NCBI GenBank assembly: GCA_017934545.1 | Contig: JAGBJI010000008.1 | Span: 310,001 to 374,000, forward strand | Source: Bacteroidales bacterium | GTDB lineage: Bacteria > Bacteroidota > Bacteroidia > Bacteroidales > P3 | Reading direction: 5' to 3' | DNA length: 64,000 nt | Shown here: one piece after another, positions 45,242 to 54,171 of the stretch | Layout: each line of letters starts with the position of its first letter | Position numbering within the stretch: position 1 is the stretch's first letter | The notes under the pieces: generated by a model | Database searches by the model: none | Told to the model about the DNA's origin: nothing | What the model saw: the letters and a program-made list of their open reading frames with translations, nothing else | Translations under genes and position numbers: made by a program

Positions 45242-46558
45242 TTATTTTCTTCTTATCTTTCGGTAAAGATATGCGATGTACTCAAACAAATCCATAGAAG
45301 TAGTTTTGTCTTTAGGGATTTGAAAGTCTATTCTGTCGGAAACAGTGCCTTTAAGTCCGATATTTTCAAATTCTTGCATAAAGGCATTGACGTATTTATC
45401 CGTAAGAAAACTTTGTTTTAAGTCAATAACGAATTTGCCTGCGATGTTAATCATTTCAATTGTCAATCCCTTATCGCCGCTTGTGTAGATATGCAACCCA
45501 TCAATGAATTGCTCCAAATCTCCCATCATCGCCCTACCCAGATAACTCATCGTAAAAGTGTCATTGATGAATCCGCTCATTTGTTGCATCATCTTAACCC
45601 TATCATCATACTCCATACTCTCCAATTTGTCGGCAACGGTTTTCATAATCATAGCATTGGCACGGGCAGAATCGGTTTCGCGTTGTTTTTTCAACAATTC
45701 CTTACTCTTAAGTCCGAATTCCGAAATACTTAATCCCTTATCCGCCTCGCCGTATGGCAGATAAACACAGGTAACACTGTTTCTGAAAGTATTTTCTACG
45801 CCCAACACTTTTCTCCAATCGCAAACTACGTTACTCATTATAGTTTTGCCTTCGGTGTTGTTAGTTTTTGCAATGGCTTTTTGCAACATCAGTGAAGTTA
45901 AAATAACAGGTGTACAATTCAATTGCTTACACACTTTCATAAAATCCGCTTCTGCAAACTCTATCTCCCAACGGCAGTAGTTTGCTTGCTCACTTTCCAA
46001 TTCGGGTAAGCGGAAACACTGCGGCTTTTCGTAATGAAATACTTTTGAAGCGTCTATTTCAAAATTTCCTTCTACTGTCGGGTCTGCCGTTTCGCCTTTT
46101 AACAGAGGAGTTTTTGCTAAACGCAAGTCGGGAACTTGCAACTTGCTGCGTTTATAATTAGGATAAGAAAGGTAATAATAGATAAGAGTTTTGATAAATG
46201 GCATAATACCCAAACCGTCGCACATTCCGTGATGAAAAGCAATGAAAATACTTTTCTTCCACATCGTTATATCAATAATATGATACTGAACGGACATACT
46301 ACCTAACGCACGGAAACGTTTTCTTCGCTGCGGAATGGGTTTAAACGGGCATTTGTCTAAGTAATACAGCCCGTCAGAGTGCAGACGTAACTTCGTATTC
46401 AAATAAGGATAGCGTTTAAAAGCCATTCTACACGCAGCATTTAAAGCATTATCCTTAATTCTGCTTTTCATCCTCACCTCAAAAATCTGGCTCTCTACTC
46501 CGTCCTTGCGATATAAGAACGTACTACCTGCACGTATCTTTCTGTTAAATTCTTCCAT
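45242..46558 (-). CDS. condensation-domain-like acyltransferase
   Basis: I start at ATG 46558 (MEEFNRKIRAGSTFLY), as the 35 codons above it are low in family likeness. The 438-residue product has the CoA-dependent acyltransferase fold with HHGMCDG, matching HHxxxDG, and a DWRKVLGV stretch where the family has its second conserved motif. It resembles alcohol O-acetyltransferase and wax-ester-like proteins and NRPS condensation domains that stand alone. Substrates are unknown. No NRPS or PKS gene is nearby. It lies downstream of, and in the same direction as, the AraC gene at 46954. Confidence 0.75.
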   Translation of the reverse strand: MEEFNRKIRAGSTFLYRKDGVESQIFEVRMKSRIKDNALNAACRMAFKRYPYLNTKLRLHSDGLYYLDKCPFKPIPQRRKRFRALGSMSVQYHIIDITMWKKSIFIAFHHGMCDGLGIMPFIKTLIYYYLSYPNYKRSKLQVPDLRLAKTPLLKGETADPTVEGNFEIDASKVFHYEKPQCFRLPELESEQANYCRWEIEFAEADFMKVCKQLNCTPVILTSLMLQKAIAKTNNTEGKTIMSNVVCDWRKVLGVENTFRNSVTCVYLPYGEADKGLSISEFGLKSKELLKKQRETDSARANAMIMKTVADKLESMEYDDRVKMMQQMSGFINDTFTMSYLGRAMMGDLEQFIDGLHIYTSGDKGLTIEMINIAGKFVIDLKQSFLTDKYVNAFMQEFENIGLKGTVSDRIDFQIPKDKTTSMDLFEYIAYLYRKIRRK

Positions 46559-46759
46559 AATATTATTGATATATTGAGTAAAACTACAATAGCAAAACGT
46601 CATAAAACAAAAATTTATTGCCTCAATTGTACCAAAAGACCGTAAAAGAGGAAATAAATACATTGCTTGATTTCATGGAAACTCTGTTTTATTGAAACAG
46701 AACTTCGCTTTTATTCTATAAAACAGAGTTTCACTATTGCTAATGTATATAAAATTTCT

Positions 46760-46928
46760 GCTAAAAGCGATGTTGTTTTTGCCACTTGCGGAAAGAGTAG
46801 TAAAAATACCCCCTCTTTTTAGTAAAAATACCGGGTCTTTTTGATAAAAATACCCCCTTTTTTCTACACTCTTTCCGCAAGTGGCAAAATTCTTTTATAA
46901 TTAGGCAGGATTTTTTTATAGTAAGGCA
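46760..46928. repeat. TAAAAATACCCCC phased-module element, copy 1
   Basis: TAAAAATAC modules start at 46801, 46823 and 46845 (22 bp steps) with cores CCCC, CGGG and CCCC. Outside are GCCACTTGCGGAAAGAG (left) and its inverted copy (right). GGCA then starts at 46883, 46904 and 46925 (21 bp steps), mirrored by GCC at 46781 and a degenerate GCT at 46760. It lies between tandem minus-strand genes. Nothing else is seen between 46559 and 46953. Confidence 0.85.
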
Positions 46929-46953
46929 GATTTCTTTTGTAATTTTCTACTAA

Positions 46954-47835
46954 TTAACTGTTGCGGTATTCCAATGGGGTTTGGTTGCAATGGCGTTTAA
47001 AGAACTTTGAAAATGACGGAGTGTCGGCAAAATTCAATGTTTGGGCAATATCCGCCACCGACATATCGGAATGTTTCAATAAAACCTTTGCTTGAATGAC
47101 GCAAGAGCGATTTACATATTGCATAACGGTCATTGAACTTGTCTTTTTTATAACATTGCTTAAATGATTTGGGGCAATGCACAACTTTTCTGCGAAATAG
47201 TCAATATGAATTTGCTTTCCCTGAGTTTGTTTCAACAAGAGAAGAAAACGTTTCAATATATCTTCACTACGGGATAACTTTTTGTTGCTTTCTCGTTGCA
47301 TTTGCTTATCATACAACGGTGCAAGAAATTCCAATAATGCCAAAACAAGATATTTTATATGCCCGTTATCCTCTGTATTTGTGTTTATTGACATATTGAT
47401 AAGCGAAAAGAATTCATTTATTACGGACATTGCTTTATCATCAACCGAAAACACTGCTACCGAATCCGCAAAAGAAAAATCCGATTGCTGAAAATAAGTG
47501 TCCGAAAAGGCAAGAGCATTCACTGAAAAGTCGTCTGAAAGGTATTTAAGCGTCAAAATAGTATCGGCAGGCAAGATAACAACGGTATTTTCCGTCAAGT
47601 GATACTCCTCAAAATTGATGATATAATCACCGTATCCCTGTTTAATAATGAGAATCCTCGCTTCAGTAGTTTTATATGGTTGGTCAATCTTCGCAATATT
47701 TCTAAAAACCGTTGTATCAGTGATAACGGAGAAATTATTGCCTATAATATTGCCTGCAGAAAGTGGATTCAGTCCGCTTTGTTCAAATAAATTCAGGTCA
47801 ATATCAATAATAGTTTTATTGTTTTGTGTATTCAT
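46954..47835 (-). CDS. AraC family transcriptional regulator
   Basis: I start at ATG 47835; a TAATTTTG box at 47851-47858 excludes the longer frame. The 293-residue product has an N-terminal cupin-like domain (ILIIKQGYGDYIINFEEYHLTENTVVILPAD). Two C-terminal helix-turn-helix motifs follow (AEKLCIAPNHLSNVIKK and VADIAQTLNFADTPSFSKFFKRH), ending TPLEYRNS. It is divergent from the hydrolase gene at 47977 and probably regulates it or the acyltransferase downstream. Confidence 0.86.
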   Translation of the reverse strand: MNTQNNKTIIDIDLNLFEQSGLNPLSAGNIIGNNFSVITDTTVFRNIAKIDQPYKTTEARILIIKQGYGDYIINFEEYHLTENTVVILPADTILTLKYLSDDFSVNALAFSDTYFQQSDFSFADSVAVFSVDDKAMSVINEFFSLINMSINTNTEDNGHIKYLVLALLEFLAPLYDKQMQRESNKKLSRSEDILKRFLLLLKQTQGKQIHIDYFAEKLCIAPNHLSNVIKKTSSMTVMQYVNRSCVIQAKVLLKHSDMSVADIAQTLNFADTPSFSKFFKRHCNQTPLEYRNS

Positions 47836-47976
47836 AGCCGTAAATTTGTGCAAAATTAATCAAAATCGTAGATTCAGACAAATTTTACAAAGAAAAAGAA
47901 ACCTTATACCTGAGAAAACGGCAGTAATTTTGCAATTGAAAAATTTGAATACTAACAATTAAAAAACAAAATAACA

Positions 47977-48810
47977 ATGGAAGATTACAAAATCAAAGGT
48001 GAAGCAAAAAGTGTCGTATTAGACAACAGCGTTGAATTAACTTATTTGGAGTTAGGGGAAAATAATGAAGAGGTTTTGATAAGCGGAGCGTTCTTTTTCT
48101 ATACTTTCACTCCTGTTTTGGAGAAATTGGCTCAGAGATACCACGTTTATGGCGTTGTAATGAGATTTACAGGCATTACAGACCAAAAAGACTCTCTTGG
48201 CAGGGTACATTGGGGCAATCAATGGGGTAAAGATATTTATGATTTCGCAACTAAACTCGGCATAAAGAGATTTCATTATGTCGGAAAGTGTCACGGAACG
48301 ATTCCTGGATGGTATCTTTTCCGCAATCACAGAGAAATGTTGATTGATTTCGCAAGTTTCTTCCTTGCTCCGCATCTTAAAAAGCAGGTTAGCGACAAAT
48401 GGTTTGACCTTTTGAAGAATCCGAAAAATATGATGGCTGCCGCAATCCGCAATGTAGAGAAAGGCCTGCCTAAAAAGATGGAAGAAATGAACGCTTTGCA
48501 TAAAGAAGATATGGCAGAGGCATGGGCGATAAAGGAATACGCAGGTTGTCCTGAAAAACTGTGGAACTCTTTGGACGAATGTGAACAAGATTTAAAGAAT
48601 TGCGATATTCCTGTCGGCTTTTTGTTCGGTAGCGATGACCCTTTCTTTCAAGACCACTACGACAGCAATATGTATATCTGGCAAGTGGTGAAAGGTTGTC
48701 ATTTTGTTATGCTTAATGGCGAGAAACACTTAATGGAAATTGACGTTCCTGAAAGAGTGGCGGATGAAGTCCTTACTTTCATTGACCAAGCCCATAAAAA
48801 CTACGATTAA
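47977..48810 (+). CDS. alpha/beta hydrolase-like protein with Cys at the nucleophile
   Basis: The 277-residue product has the alpha/beta hydrolase order: an oxyanion-side stretch GAFFFYTF, the nucleophile elbow GKCHGT near residue 108, an acid candidate FGSDDPF near 222, and a His candidate EKHLMEI near 250. The elbow G-x-C-x-G has Cys where most members have Ser, as in dienelactone hydrolases. TAATTTTG at 47925-47932 is its promoter. A transferase or inactive binding role is possible. The substrate is unknown. Confidence 0.7.
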   Translation: MEDYKIKGEAKSVVLDNSVELTYLELGENNEEVLISGAFFFYTFTPVLEKLAQRYHVYGVVMRFTGITDQKDSLGRVHWGNQWGKDIYDFATKLGIKRFHYVGKCHGTIPGWYLFRNHREMLIDFASFFLAPHLKKQVSDKWFDLLKNPKNMMAAAIRNVEKGLPKKMEEMNALHKEDMAEAWAIKEYAGCPEKLWNSLDECEQDLKNCDIPVGFLFGSDDPFFQDHYDSNMYIWQVVKGCHFVMLNGEKHLMEIDVPERVADEVLTFIDQAHKNYD

Positions 48811-48844
48811 ATCATAATTCACTGCAATATATATTTATCTCACA

Positions 48845-48932
48845 AAATTAAAGTTGCACTTTATTCTTACGAAGTGCGACTTTATTTTTCTAAAATGGGA
48901 CTTTAATTTTATGAAATGCGATATTAATTTTG
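48845..48932. repeat. AAAGTCCCACTTT phased element, copy 3 (degenerate)
   Basis: Units read AAAGTTGCACTTT, AAGTGCGACTTT and a lone TGGGACTTT, with further weak ATTAATTTT. The first two can pair into a terminator followed by ATTTTT. It lies between tandem plus genes, the only copy not at a convergent junction. Confidence 0.65.
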
Positions 48933-48986
48933 TTAAATAATAATTCAAAATTTCGGAAGAATGTTTTGTATTTTGGAATTTAGTTG

Positions 48987-48994
48987 TAAATTTG
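48987..48994 (+). promoter_or_regulatory. -7 promoter box for the higBA operon
   Basis: TAAATTTG, 15 bases before ATG 49010. It excludes the longer frame from 48992. Confidence 0.6.
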
Positions 48995-49009
48995 CAAAAA
49001 TTTCAAATT

Positions 49010-49306
49010 ATGAGAGTAATTGCTAAAAGTGCTTTGGTGGAGTTTTATACCAAAGAACCGAAAAGTAAGATTGCTTTGGAGGATTGGTATGAAAAGACGA
49101 GAAAAGCTGAATGGAATTGTTTTGCTGATATAAAGAAAACGTTTAATTCAGTAGACAACGTCGGCAATCAACATTATGTTTTTAATATTCATGGTAACGA
49201 TTACCGTTTGGTTGTTGTTATCCATTTTACACCGAAAGCGGTTTATATAAGGTTCGTTGGTACTCACAAAGAATATGATAAGATTAACGATATAAGAAAC
49301 ATTTGA
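49010..49306 (+). CDS. higB: HigB-type toxin of the RelE superfamily
   Basis: The 98-residue product starts MRVIAKSALVEFY. It has the HigB pattern: SKIALEDWYEKTRKAEW, then DIKKTFNSVDNVGNQHYVFNIHGNDYRLVV and a KAVYIRFVGTHKEYDKI end. HigB toxins cut mRNA on the ribosome. The toxin-first order with the antitoxin three bases downstream is typical. The His and Tyr at the C-terminal end of the domain are in place, so it looks intact. Confidence 0.9.
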   Translation: MRVIAKSALVEFYTKEPKSKIALEDWYEKTRKAEWNCFADIKKTFNSVDNVGNQHYVFNIHGNDYRLVVVIHFTPKAVYIRFVGTHKEYDKINDIRNI

Positions 49307-49309
49307 ATT

Positions 49310-49675
49310 ATGGCAAGTATAAAAAACGAAACGGAATACAGAAGAATTCTGTCAAGAATAGATGAACTTTTGCCGTTAGTTGATGATAATACGGTAAAAG
49401 ACGATAAGAATTATATAGAGTTGGATTTGCTTTCATCTTTAGTTGAAGAGTACGAAGACATTTATTATCCTATTTCAAAACCTTCGCTTATTGATGTGAT
49501 AAAACTGCGTATGTACGAGATGGGACTAACACAGGCGCAACTCTCTCAACTTTTGGGTGTCAGCCCGTCAAGAGTTAGTGAATATTTATCAGGAAAAAGC
49601 GAACCGACATTGAAAATCGGCAGAGAAATGAGTAAGAAACTCAATATTGATGCCGATGTAGTTTTAGGAGTTTAG
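49310..49675 (+). CDS. higA: HigA-type antitoxin
   Basis: The 121-residue product has an N-terminal helical part (EYRRILSRIDELLPLVDD) typical of HigA antitoxins that bind HigB. A Cro/C1 helix-turn-helix follows: MGLTQAQLSQLLGVSPSRVSEYLSGKSEPTL. It would neutralise the toxin and repress the operon. The start lies three bases after the higB stop. Confidence 0.9.
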   Translation: MASIKNETEYRRILSRIDELLPLVDDNTVKDDKNYIELDLLSSLVEEYEDIYYPISKPSLIDVIKLRMYEMGLTQAQLSQLLGVSPSRVSEYLSGKSEPTLKIGREMSKKLNIDADVVLGV

Positions 49676-49702
49676 AAATTTTGTAAGACAAATTAAAGTT
49701 TT

Positions 49703-50794
49703 ATGAAAACTAAGTTAGTATTACTCTTGTTGTTATCGGTATTTGTGCTGGCAGGGTGTGGAAGTATTAACCGCATTGAAGTTAATACGGTAACAAAAGA
49801 CGTTTATGTAAAAGACGATTTGCAAATTCCTGTTGCAAAGTGCAATGACAAAACCGTAGAAACCAAAATCAATACGTACATTCAACTTTATGAACTTCAA
49901 AATCTTTATTTAAATAACCCAAATACATTGTTTGATAAGGTGAATTATATTGATGAAGATTCTATTGTGCGTGGTAAGACCTATATTGAATACAAAGAAA
50001 TCCGTAACGATGAAATTTGTTGGTCGTTTTCATTACAAGAAATTGAAAGTTGGCTGACTATGCATTATTGGAACAGATATTACAATTTCAATCCGCAGAC
50101 AGGAGATATTTATTTGTGCAAAGATTTTATAGATTCTTCAAAACTTGACGATTTTACCAAACTTGTTTATGATGAAACCTGCAAACAATTAATTCCGAAG
50201 TACATCGGAGATACTAATGTGTATAAAAAGGATTATCCTGACAGCGTTTCGTTTCTTGATATTGTAACGTTATCAACTTTTCACAATATTTGGGATTACT
50301 ATTATTTCACTTCGGATTCGTTATATTTTGATATTTTTTCTTTGTTGCATAAAACTTGGCAATTTGTTTTTGAAAAAACTACATTATCATTGCCTATTGC
50401 GGATATTAAACCATATCTTAATGATTTAGTCCGCAACATTCTTGTAGAGAAAACAATTAACAGAAAACCTATTAAGCGGTTTGATAACAAATTATATGAA
50501 GTTAAACAGACAGACGGGCAAGAATTTTATTTTATACCGTATGATGTTGATATAAGATTTGATTCGGTAAAATACTTTTACGGTTTGATAATAGACAAAC
50601 AAGGAAATAATTTTGTCATTTTGGAAGACGGTGTAATGAATAAGGAGGAAACGGAAATTCAATTCCAAATGCTTGATGAAAAGGGAGAAAATATAGGTTT
50701 ATTTTATGTATTCATTGACGGTAATTCCCTTTCCGGTAAAATAACCGATATGAAAAAGAAAGAATTATCGCAATCCACAATCAAAGTTTATTAA
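49703..50794 (+). CDS. lipoprotein of unknown function
   Basis: The 363-residue product has a lipoprotein signal (LLSVFVLAGC). The rest is rich in Tyr, Asp and Asn and shows no domain that I recognise. Stretches such as IYLCKDFIDSSKLDDFTKLVYDE and FYGLIIDKQGNNFVILEDG suggest two alpha/beta parts. It lies 27 bases after higA, but a role in the toxin system is unlikely. It ends before a GTCCCAC element. Confidence 0.6.
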   Translation: MKTKLVLLLLLSVFVLAGCGSINRIEVNTVTKDVYVKDDLQIPVAKCNDKTVETKINTYIQLYELQNLYLNNPNTLFDKVNYIDEDSIVRGKTYIEYKEIRNDEICWSFSLQEIESWLTMHYWNRYYNFNPQTGDIYLCKDFIDSSKLDDFTKLVYDETCKQLIPKYIGDTNVYKKDYPDSVSFLDIVTLSTFHNIWDYYYFTSDSLYFDIFSLLHKTWQFVFEKTTLSLPIADIKPYLNDLVRNILVEKTINRKPIKRFDNKLYEVKQTDGQEFYFIPYDVDIRFDSVKYFYGLIIDKQGNNFVILEDGVMNKEETEIQFQMLDEKGENIGLFYVFIDGNSLSGKITDMKKKELSQSTIKVY

Positions 50795-50886
50795 TTTGAC
50801 AGCTTTATATGTACAGAAAAATTAAGAAAAATCTGATTTCAAAATTAACAATATAATTGATACTAAAAACAAGTGCCGATTGCAAA

Positions 50887-50951
50887 AAATAAAATCCCAC
50901 TTTAACAGAATAAAGTCCCACTTCGTCAGAATAAAGTGGGACTTTAATTTT
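50887..50951. repeat. AAAGTCCCACTTT phased element, copy 4
   Basis: Three units (AAATCCCACTTT, AAAGTCCCACTTC, AAAGTGGGACTTT) about 21 bp apart end in AATTTTT. It lies between convergent genes, immediately before the HxlR-peptide cassette. Confidence 0.8.
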
Positions 50952-50990
50952 TGGGAATAACATCTTATTTCTGTTAAGTGATATTTTGTT

Positions 50991-51356
50991 TTACCCTTGT
51001 ATAGTTTTGCGGTGCTCAAGTATGTCGGGCATATTTTTCATTGCCCAATCATTGAGTTGGAATATTATAGGAATAAGGCTTTCTCCCCTTGGTGTCAAGG
51101 AATATTCCACTTTAAGCGGCATAACATTGAAAACCTTTCGGTTAATCAAGTCATCGGCGTACAAAGTCTTCAAAGTAGAGGACAGAATATTCTTGGAAAT
51201 GTCGGGAATAGCCTTTTCCAACTGTGAAAATCTGATGTTTTTATTTTCATTTATGACCAAAAGAACTAAAATTGCCCATTTGTTACCGAATCTTGCGATA
51301 ACATTTCTTACAGGACAGATTTCAATAAACGCATTTTTATTTTCTTTTTTCAGCAT
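50991..51356 (-). CDS. HxlR family transcriptional regulator, second of two
   Basis: The 121-residue product has the conserved redox-type Cys (ICPVRNVIARFGNKWAILVL) and a winged helix (RFSQLEKAIPDISKNILSSTLKTL). PLKVEYSLTPRGESLIPI closes the wing. It is divergent from the repeat-peptide gene across 146 bases that contain a TAATTTTG box (51443-51450) for the peptide. It is the likely regulator of the peptide-maturase pair. Confidence 0.88.
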   Translation of the reverse strand: MLKKENKNAFIEICPVRNVIARFGNKWAILVLLVINENKNIRFSQLEKAIPDISKNILSSTLKTLYADDLINRKVFNVMPLKVEYSLTPRGESLIPIIFQLNDWAMKNMPDILEHRKTIQG

Positions 51357-51442
51357 TGTAATATCCTTATTTTGAATTGAAGTAATAAATTTATAACCTG
51401 TAATTCTATTTATAACTTATTGTGTATTAAAATATTTTGTTA

Positions 51443-51450
51443 TAATTTTG
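51443..51450 (+). promoter_or_regulatory. -7 promoter box for the ACGS-repeat peptide operon
   Basis: TAATTTTG, 53 bases before ATG 51503. The leader of about 45 bases contains no hairpin that I can see. Confidence 0.55.
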
Positions 51451-51502
51451 CAAACGTAAAATCACAAGATTTAGTATTAATAATTAAAAAATTTTTACAC
51501 AG

Positions 51503-51706
51503 ATGAAAAGAGCAAACATGAATTCTTCAGTATTGAAGAGCGTTGCACAAGATTATCTTTGCAACAACGGAGGTAACGAAACTCCTGCGGGTGCGTGCGG
51601 TAGTGCATGCGGAACAAAAGACCCTAAGCCGACGGCTTGTGGCAGTGCATGTGGTACTAAAGACCCTAAACCTACTGCTTGCGGCAGTGCATGCGGAGCT
51701 AAGTAA
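51503..51706 (+). CDS. ACGS-repeat peptide, precursor of a modified peptide (RiPP)
   Basis: The 67-residue product has a leader of about 24 residues (SSVLKSVAQDYLCNNGG), then three repeats of ACGSACG, linked twice by TKDPKPT; the last ends ACGAK. Synonymous changes between the 42-base repeats show that the peptide is under selection. The next codon after the stop is the start of a radical SAM/SPASM gene. It matches what protein-family collections call the ACGX-repeat peptide and its radical SAM maturase. The mature structure is unknown. Six Cys in the repeats would be the expected modification sites, plus one at residue 20 in the leader. Confidence 0.85.
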   Translation: MKRANMNSSVLKSVAQDYLCNNGGNETPAGACGSACGTKDPKPTACGSACGTKDPKPTACGSACGAK

Positions 51707-52726
51707 ATGGAATACTTTGCTTTTCAATGGCATATCACCGATGAATGCGACCAACGGTGCGAACATTGTTATATTTTCTCGGAAAACAATAACATTGTAT
51801 TGAAATCGATGTCTTGGAATGACATCTTGCACACTTGGGACGAAATATCGGATATGTGCAGTCAAATGGGACGCCTTCCATACATATATTTAACGGGAGG
51901 CGACCCCATTTTACATCCGCATTTCTGGGATTTACTAAACCTTTTTCACAAAAACGAAGTGCCTTTTACCATTATGGGCAATCCTTTTCACTTGACAAAA
52001 GAGAATTGTAAGAAAATGCGTGAATTAGGTTGCAGAAAATACCAATTAAGTATAGACGGATTGGAGCAAACCCACGACTCTATCCGTAAAAAAGGCTCTT
52101 TTCAAACTACACTTGCGAAAATAGATGTAATGCACGGAGCATCATTGCCAGTAGCGGTTATGACAACGGTTTCAGGTACGAATATAAAGGAAATACCTGC
52201 CATCGTGGATTTGGTAGTTGAGAAAAAAGTGGAGGTATTTGCCTTTGCAAGATATTGTCCTACCTCTTTGGAAAAAGATGTTCATATAACGCCGACAGAA
52301 TACCGCAATTTATTGGAGACATTGTGGAAAAAATTTGAACAATATAAGGATTGCCAAACTTCTTTCAACCTAAAAGACCATCTATTTACGCCATTCCTTT
52401 ACGAGAAAGGGTACTTTAAGATAGACACTTCACTTGATACGGACACAATATATGATGGTTGTAATTGCGGAGCGAACCATATTACAATAACACCTAACGG
52501 CGATGTGATGGCGTGCCGAAGATGTGAATCCGTTGTGGGAAATATTTTCAAGAATTCGCTATATAATATATGGAACAGTGAAAAAATGGATTTTTACAGG
52601 CAATATGACAAATTCGAAGCGTGTAAAGACTGCGAGTTATTGCGGTTTTGCCGTGGGTGTCCGTCAGTTGCGTACGGTATGACGCACAATTTCTACGCCA
52701 AAGACCCGCAATGTTGGTTCAAATAG
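51707..52726 (+). CDS. radical SAM/SPASM peptide maturase
   Basis: The 339-residue product has C14-x3-C18-x2-C21 (CDQRCEHC) for the SAM cluster. A SPASM C-terminus follows with CNCGANHITITPNGDVMACRRC, then CKDCELLRFCRGCPS and a late Cys (DPQCWF), enough for two auxiliary clusters. LTGGDPILHPHF is the Gly-rich SAM loop. It starts on the base after the peptide's stop. It is expected to modify the ACGS repeats, probably at Cys or the neighbouring alpha carbons, by analogy with other SPASM maturases. No transporter or leader peptidase lies nearby. Confidence 0.88.
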   Translation: MEYFAFQWHITDECDQRCEHCYIFSENNNIVLKSMSWNDILHTWDEISDMCSQMGRLPYIYLTGGDPILHPHFWDLLNLFHKNEVPFTIMGNPFHLTKENCKKMRELGCRKYQLSIDGLEQTHDSIRKKGSFQTTLAKIDVMHGASLPVAVMTTVSGTNIKEIPAIVDLVVEKKVEVFAFARYCPTSLEKDVHITPTEYRNLLETLWKKFEQYKDCQTSFNLKDHLFTPFLYEKGYFKIDTSLDTDTIYDGCNCGANHITITPNGDVMACRRCESVVGNIFKNSLYNIWNSEKMDFYRQYDKFEACKDCELLRFCRGCPSVAYGMTHNFYAKDPQCWFK

Positions 52727-52756
52727 TAATTAAATTTTATACAGATATAATAAAGA

Positions 52757-52823
52757 AAAATTAAAGTCGCTTTTTAGTAGAATAAAGTCCCACTTCAGTG
52801 AAATAAAGTAGGACTTTAAATTT
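52757..52823. repeat. AAAGTCCCACTTT phased element, copy 5
   Basis: Units are AAAGTCGCTTTTT, AAAGTCCCACTTC and AAAGTAGGACTTT, about 21 bp apart. It lies between convergent genes and closes the peptide cassette on the right. Confidence 0.78.
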
Positions 52824-52864
52824 ATAAGATATGATAATAAAATTATTTATTTTTCATTCTGCGT

Positions 52865-53728
52865 TTATACCTCAGCAATCGTTGACGGTGCAGTGCCGAA
52901 ATAATCTTTGAATATGTGGGTAAAATGTGTCGGATTCTCAAATCCCAAAGAGTAAGCCACCTCTGAAACGGGCATTGCGGTACTTTGCAACAGTTCTTTG
53001 GCTTTTTGCAACCGCTTTTCCCTTATATACTTGGCAGGAGTTGTGTTATAAATCTGTTGAAAGTCCCTTTTGAACGACGAAAGACTCCTTCCGGACAAAT
53101 AAGCCAAGTCTTCCAAAGATACAGGTGAGGTATAATTCTGTTCAACTATACGATGGATGTCCGTTTTTACGGGATTACGCAATTGAAGTATCTGACGGAA
53201 AATATTTTTACTGCAATCCATAACATTATATAACAATTCCATAACCTTTAAACGCAAAAGACCTTCGTTAATCTGCGAAGGATTGTCAAAATACGGCGAA
53301 AGGGATTTGCAATAAGCAATCAAAGTATCACTCATTTGGCTTACTTTGGCAGTGTATTCCTCTTTCATCGGCGGGATTTGTACATTCTGCAAAGTAAGAA
53401 AGTCTTTTATCAAATTATCCTGCAATGCAAAAAGCATACTTTCAAATAATCCTTTTCCGTTGTTACCTTCTTTTATATAGGAAACGGATTGCGATTTCTT
53501 TAAAAGTATCATCTCGTTTTTATTTACAACAAACGTTTGATTGCCGCAAGATAAGGTTACCCTGCCGCCTAACACTACATAAAGCAGATGCTGTTGCAGA
53601 AAGAAAGTTCCTCTTTCGCCTGCCGTAACTATGCACTGGTCTATAACAGAACCGCCCTCCAAGACAAGAGAACTTGAAGAGTAATCACCAGAAACTAATG
53701 CCGTCGGAAACTTTATTACTTTTGTCAT
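52865..53728 (-). CDS. AraC family transcriptional regulator
   Basis: The 287-residue product has an N-terminal cupin-like domain (FLQQHLLYVVLGGRVTLSCGNQTFVVNKNEMILLKK). Two C-terminal helix-turn-helix motifs follow (LEDLAYLSGRSLSSFKRDFQQ and VSEVAYSLGFENPTHFTHIFKDY). A TAAATTTG box is at 53752-53759. Its targets may be the two NTF2-like genes upstream on the same strand or distant genes. The effector is unknown. Confidence 0.87.
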   Translation of the reverse strand: MTKVIKFPTALVSGDYSSSSLVLEGGSVIDQCIVTAGERGTFFLQQHLLYVVLGGRVTLSCGNQTFVVNKNEMILLKKSQSVSYIKEGNNGKGLFESMLFALQDNLIKDFLTLQNVQIPPMKEEYTAKVSQMSDTLIAYCKSLSPYFDNPSQINEGLLRLKVMELLYNVMDCSKNIFRQILQLRNPVKTDIHRIVEQNYTSPVSLEDLAYLSGRSLSSFKRDFQQIYNTTPAKYIREKRLQKAKELLQSTAMPVSEVAYSLGFENPTHFTHIFKDYFGTAPSTIAEV

Positions 53729-53789
53729 AATGTTATCAATAAAAAAGTCTGCAAATTTACATAAAAATTCACAGACTTTTCATTTCGGA

Positions 53790-54170
53790 CTATTTAATTG
53801 TGTTAGAATTTTGGTTATACGCCTTTGCAACGCATTTCCATTCGCCTTCAATCTTCAAAAGTAACAAAACGTCAGTAAAATCTATCGTTCCACCCCAACC
53901 TTCTTCCAAAACACGGACAACGGCAAGCGTTTCCTCCAATTCCAATACGTCAATACGGGTTTTAAATTCCTTTCCCGCTCCGACAGTATCAACATTCTTG
54001 TAAAATTGTTCAATACTGCCGCGTTCAAATTCGCCGTTCAAAAATCCGAAAAGGCAAGCATCCTCTGTAAACAGTTCTTTTGCATATTTGCTGTTGCCTT
54101 CTGCAACACTGCGTGTAAATTTCTCCGCAGCCTTTACTACTGCGTTGTAATCTTCTATTGAACTTCTCAT
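53790..54170 (-). CDS. NTF2-fold (SnoaL/DUF4440-like) cytoplasmic protein
   Basis: The 126-residue product follows the NTF2 pattern: DYNAVVKAAEKFTRSVAEGNSKYAKELFTEDACLFGF, then a middle strand set and a C-terminal strand KIEGEWKCVAKAYNQN. There is no signal peptide. It lies one base after the lipoprotein version at 54172. Proteins of this fold are small isomerases, binding proteins or stress proteins; none can be chosen here. Confidence 0.78.
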   Translation of the reverse strand: MRSSIEDYNAVVKAAEKFTRSVAEGNSKYAKELFTEDACLFGFLNGEFERGSIEQFYKNVDTVGAGKEFKTRIDVLELEETLAVVRVLEEGWGGTIDFTDVLLLLKIEGEWKCVAKAYNQNSNTIK

Positions 54171-54171
54171 C

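Noticed and set aside
45242..46558. Part of a non-ribosomal peptide cluster, from the HHxxxDG motif
   Set aside because: No adenylation or carrier domain is nearby; a stand-alone acyltransferase is the simpler reading.
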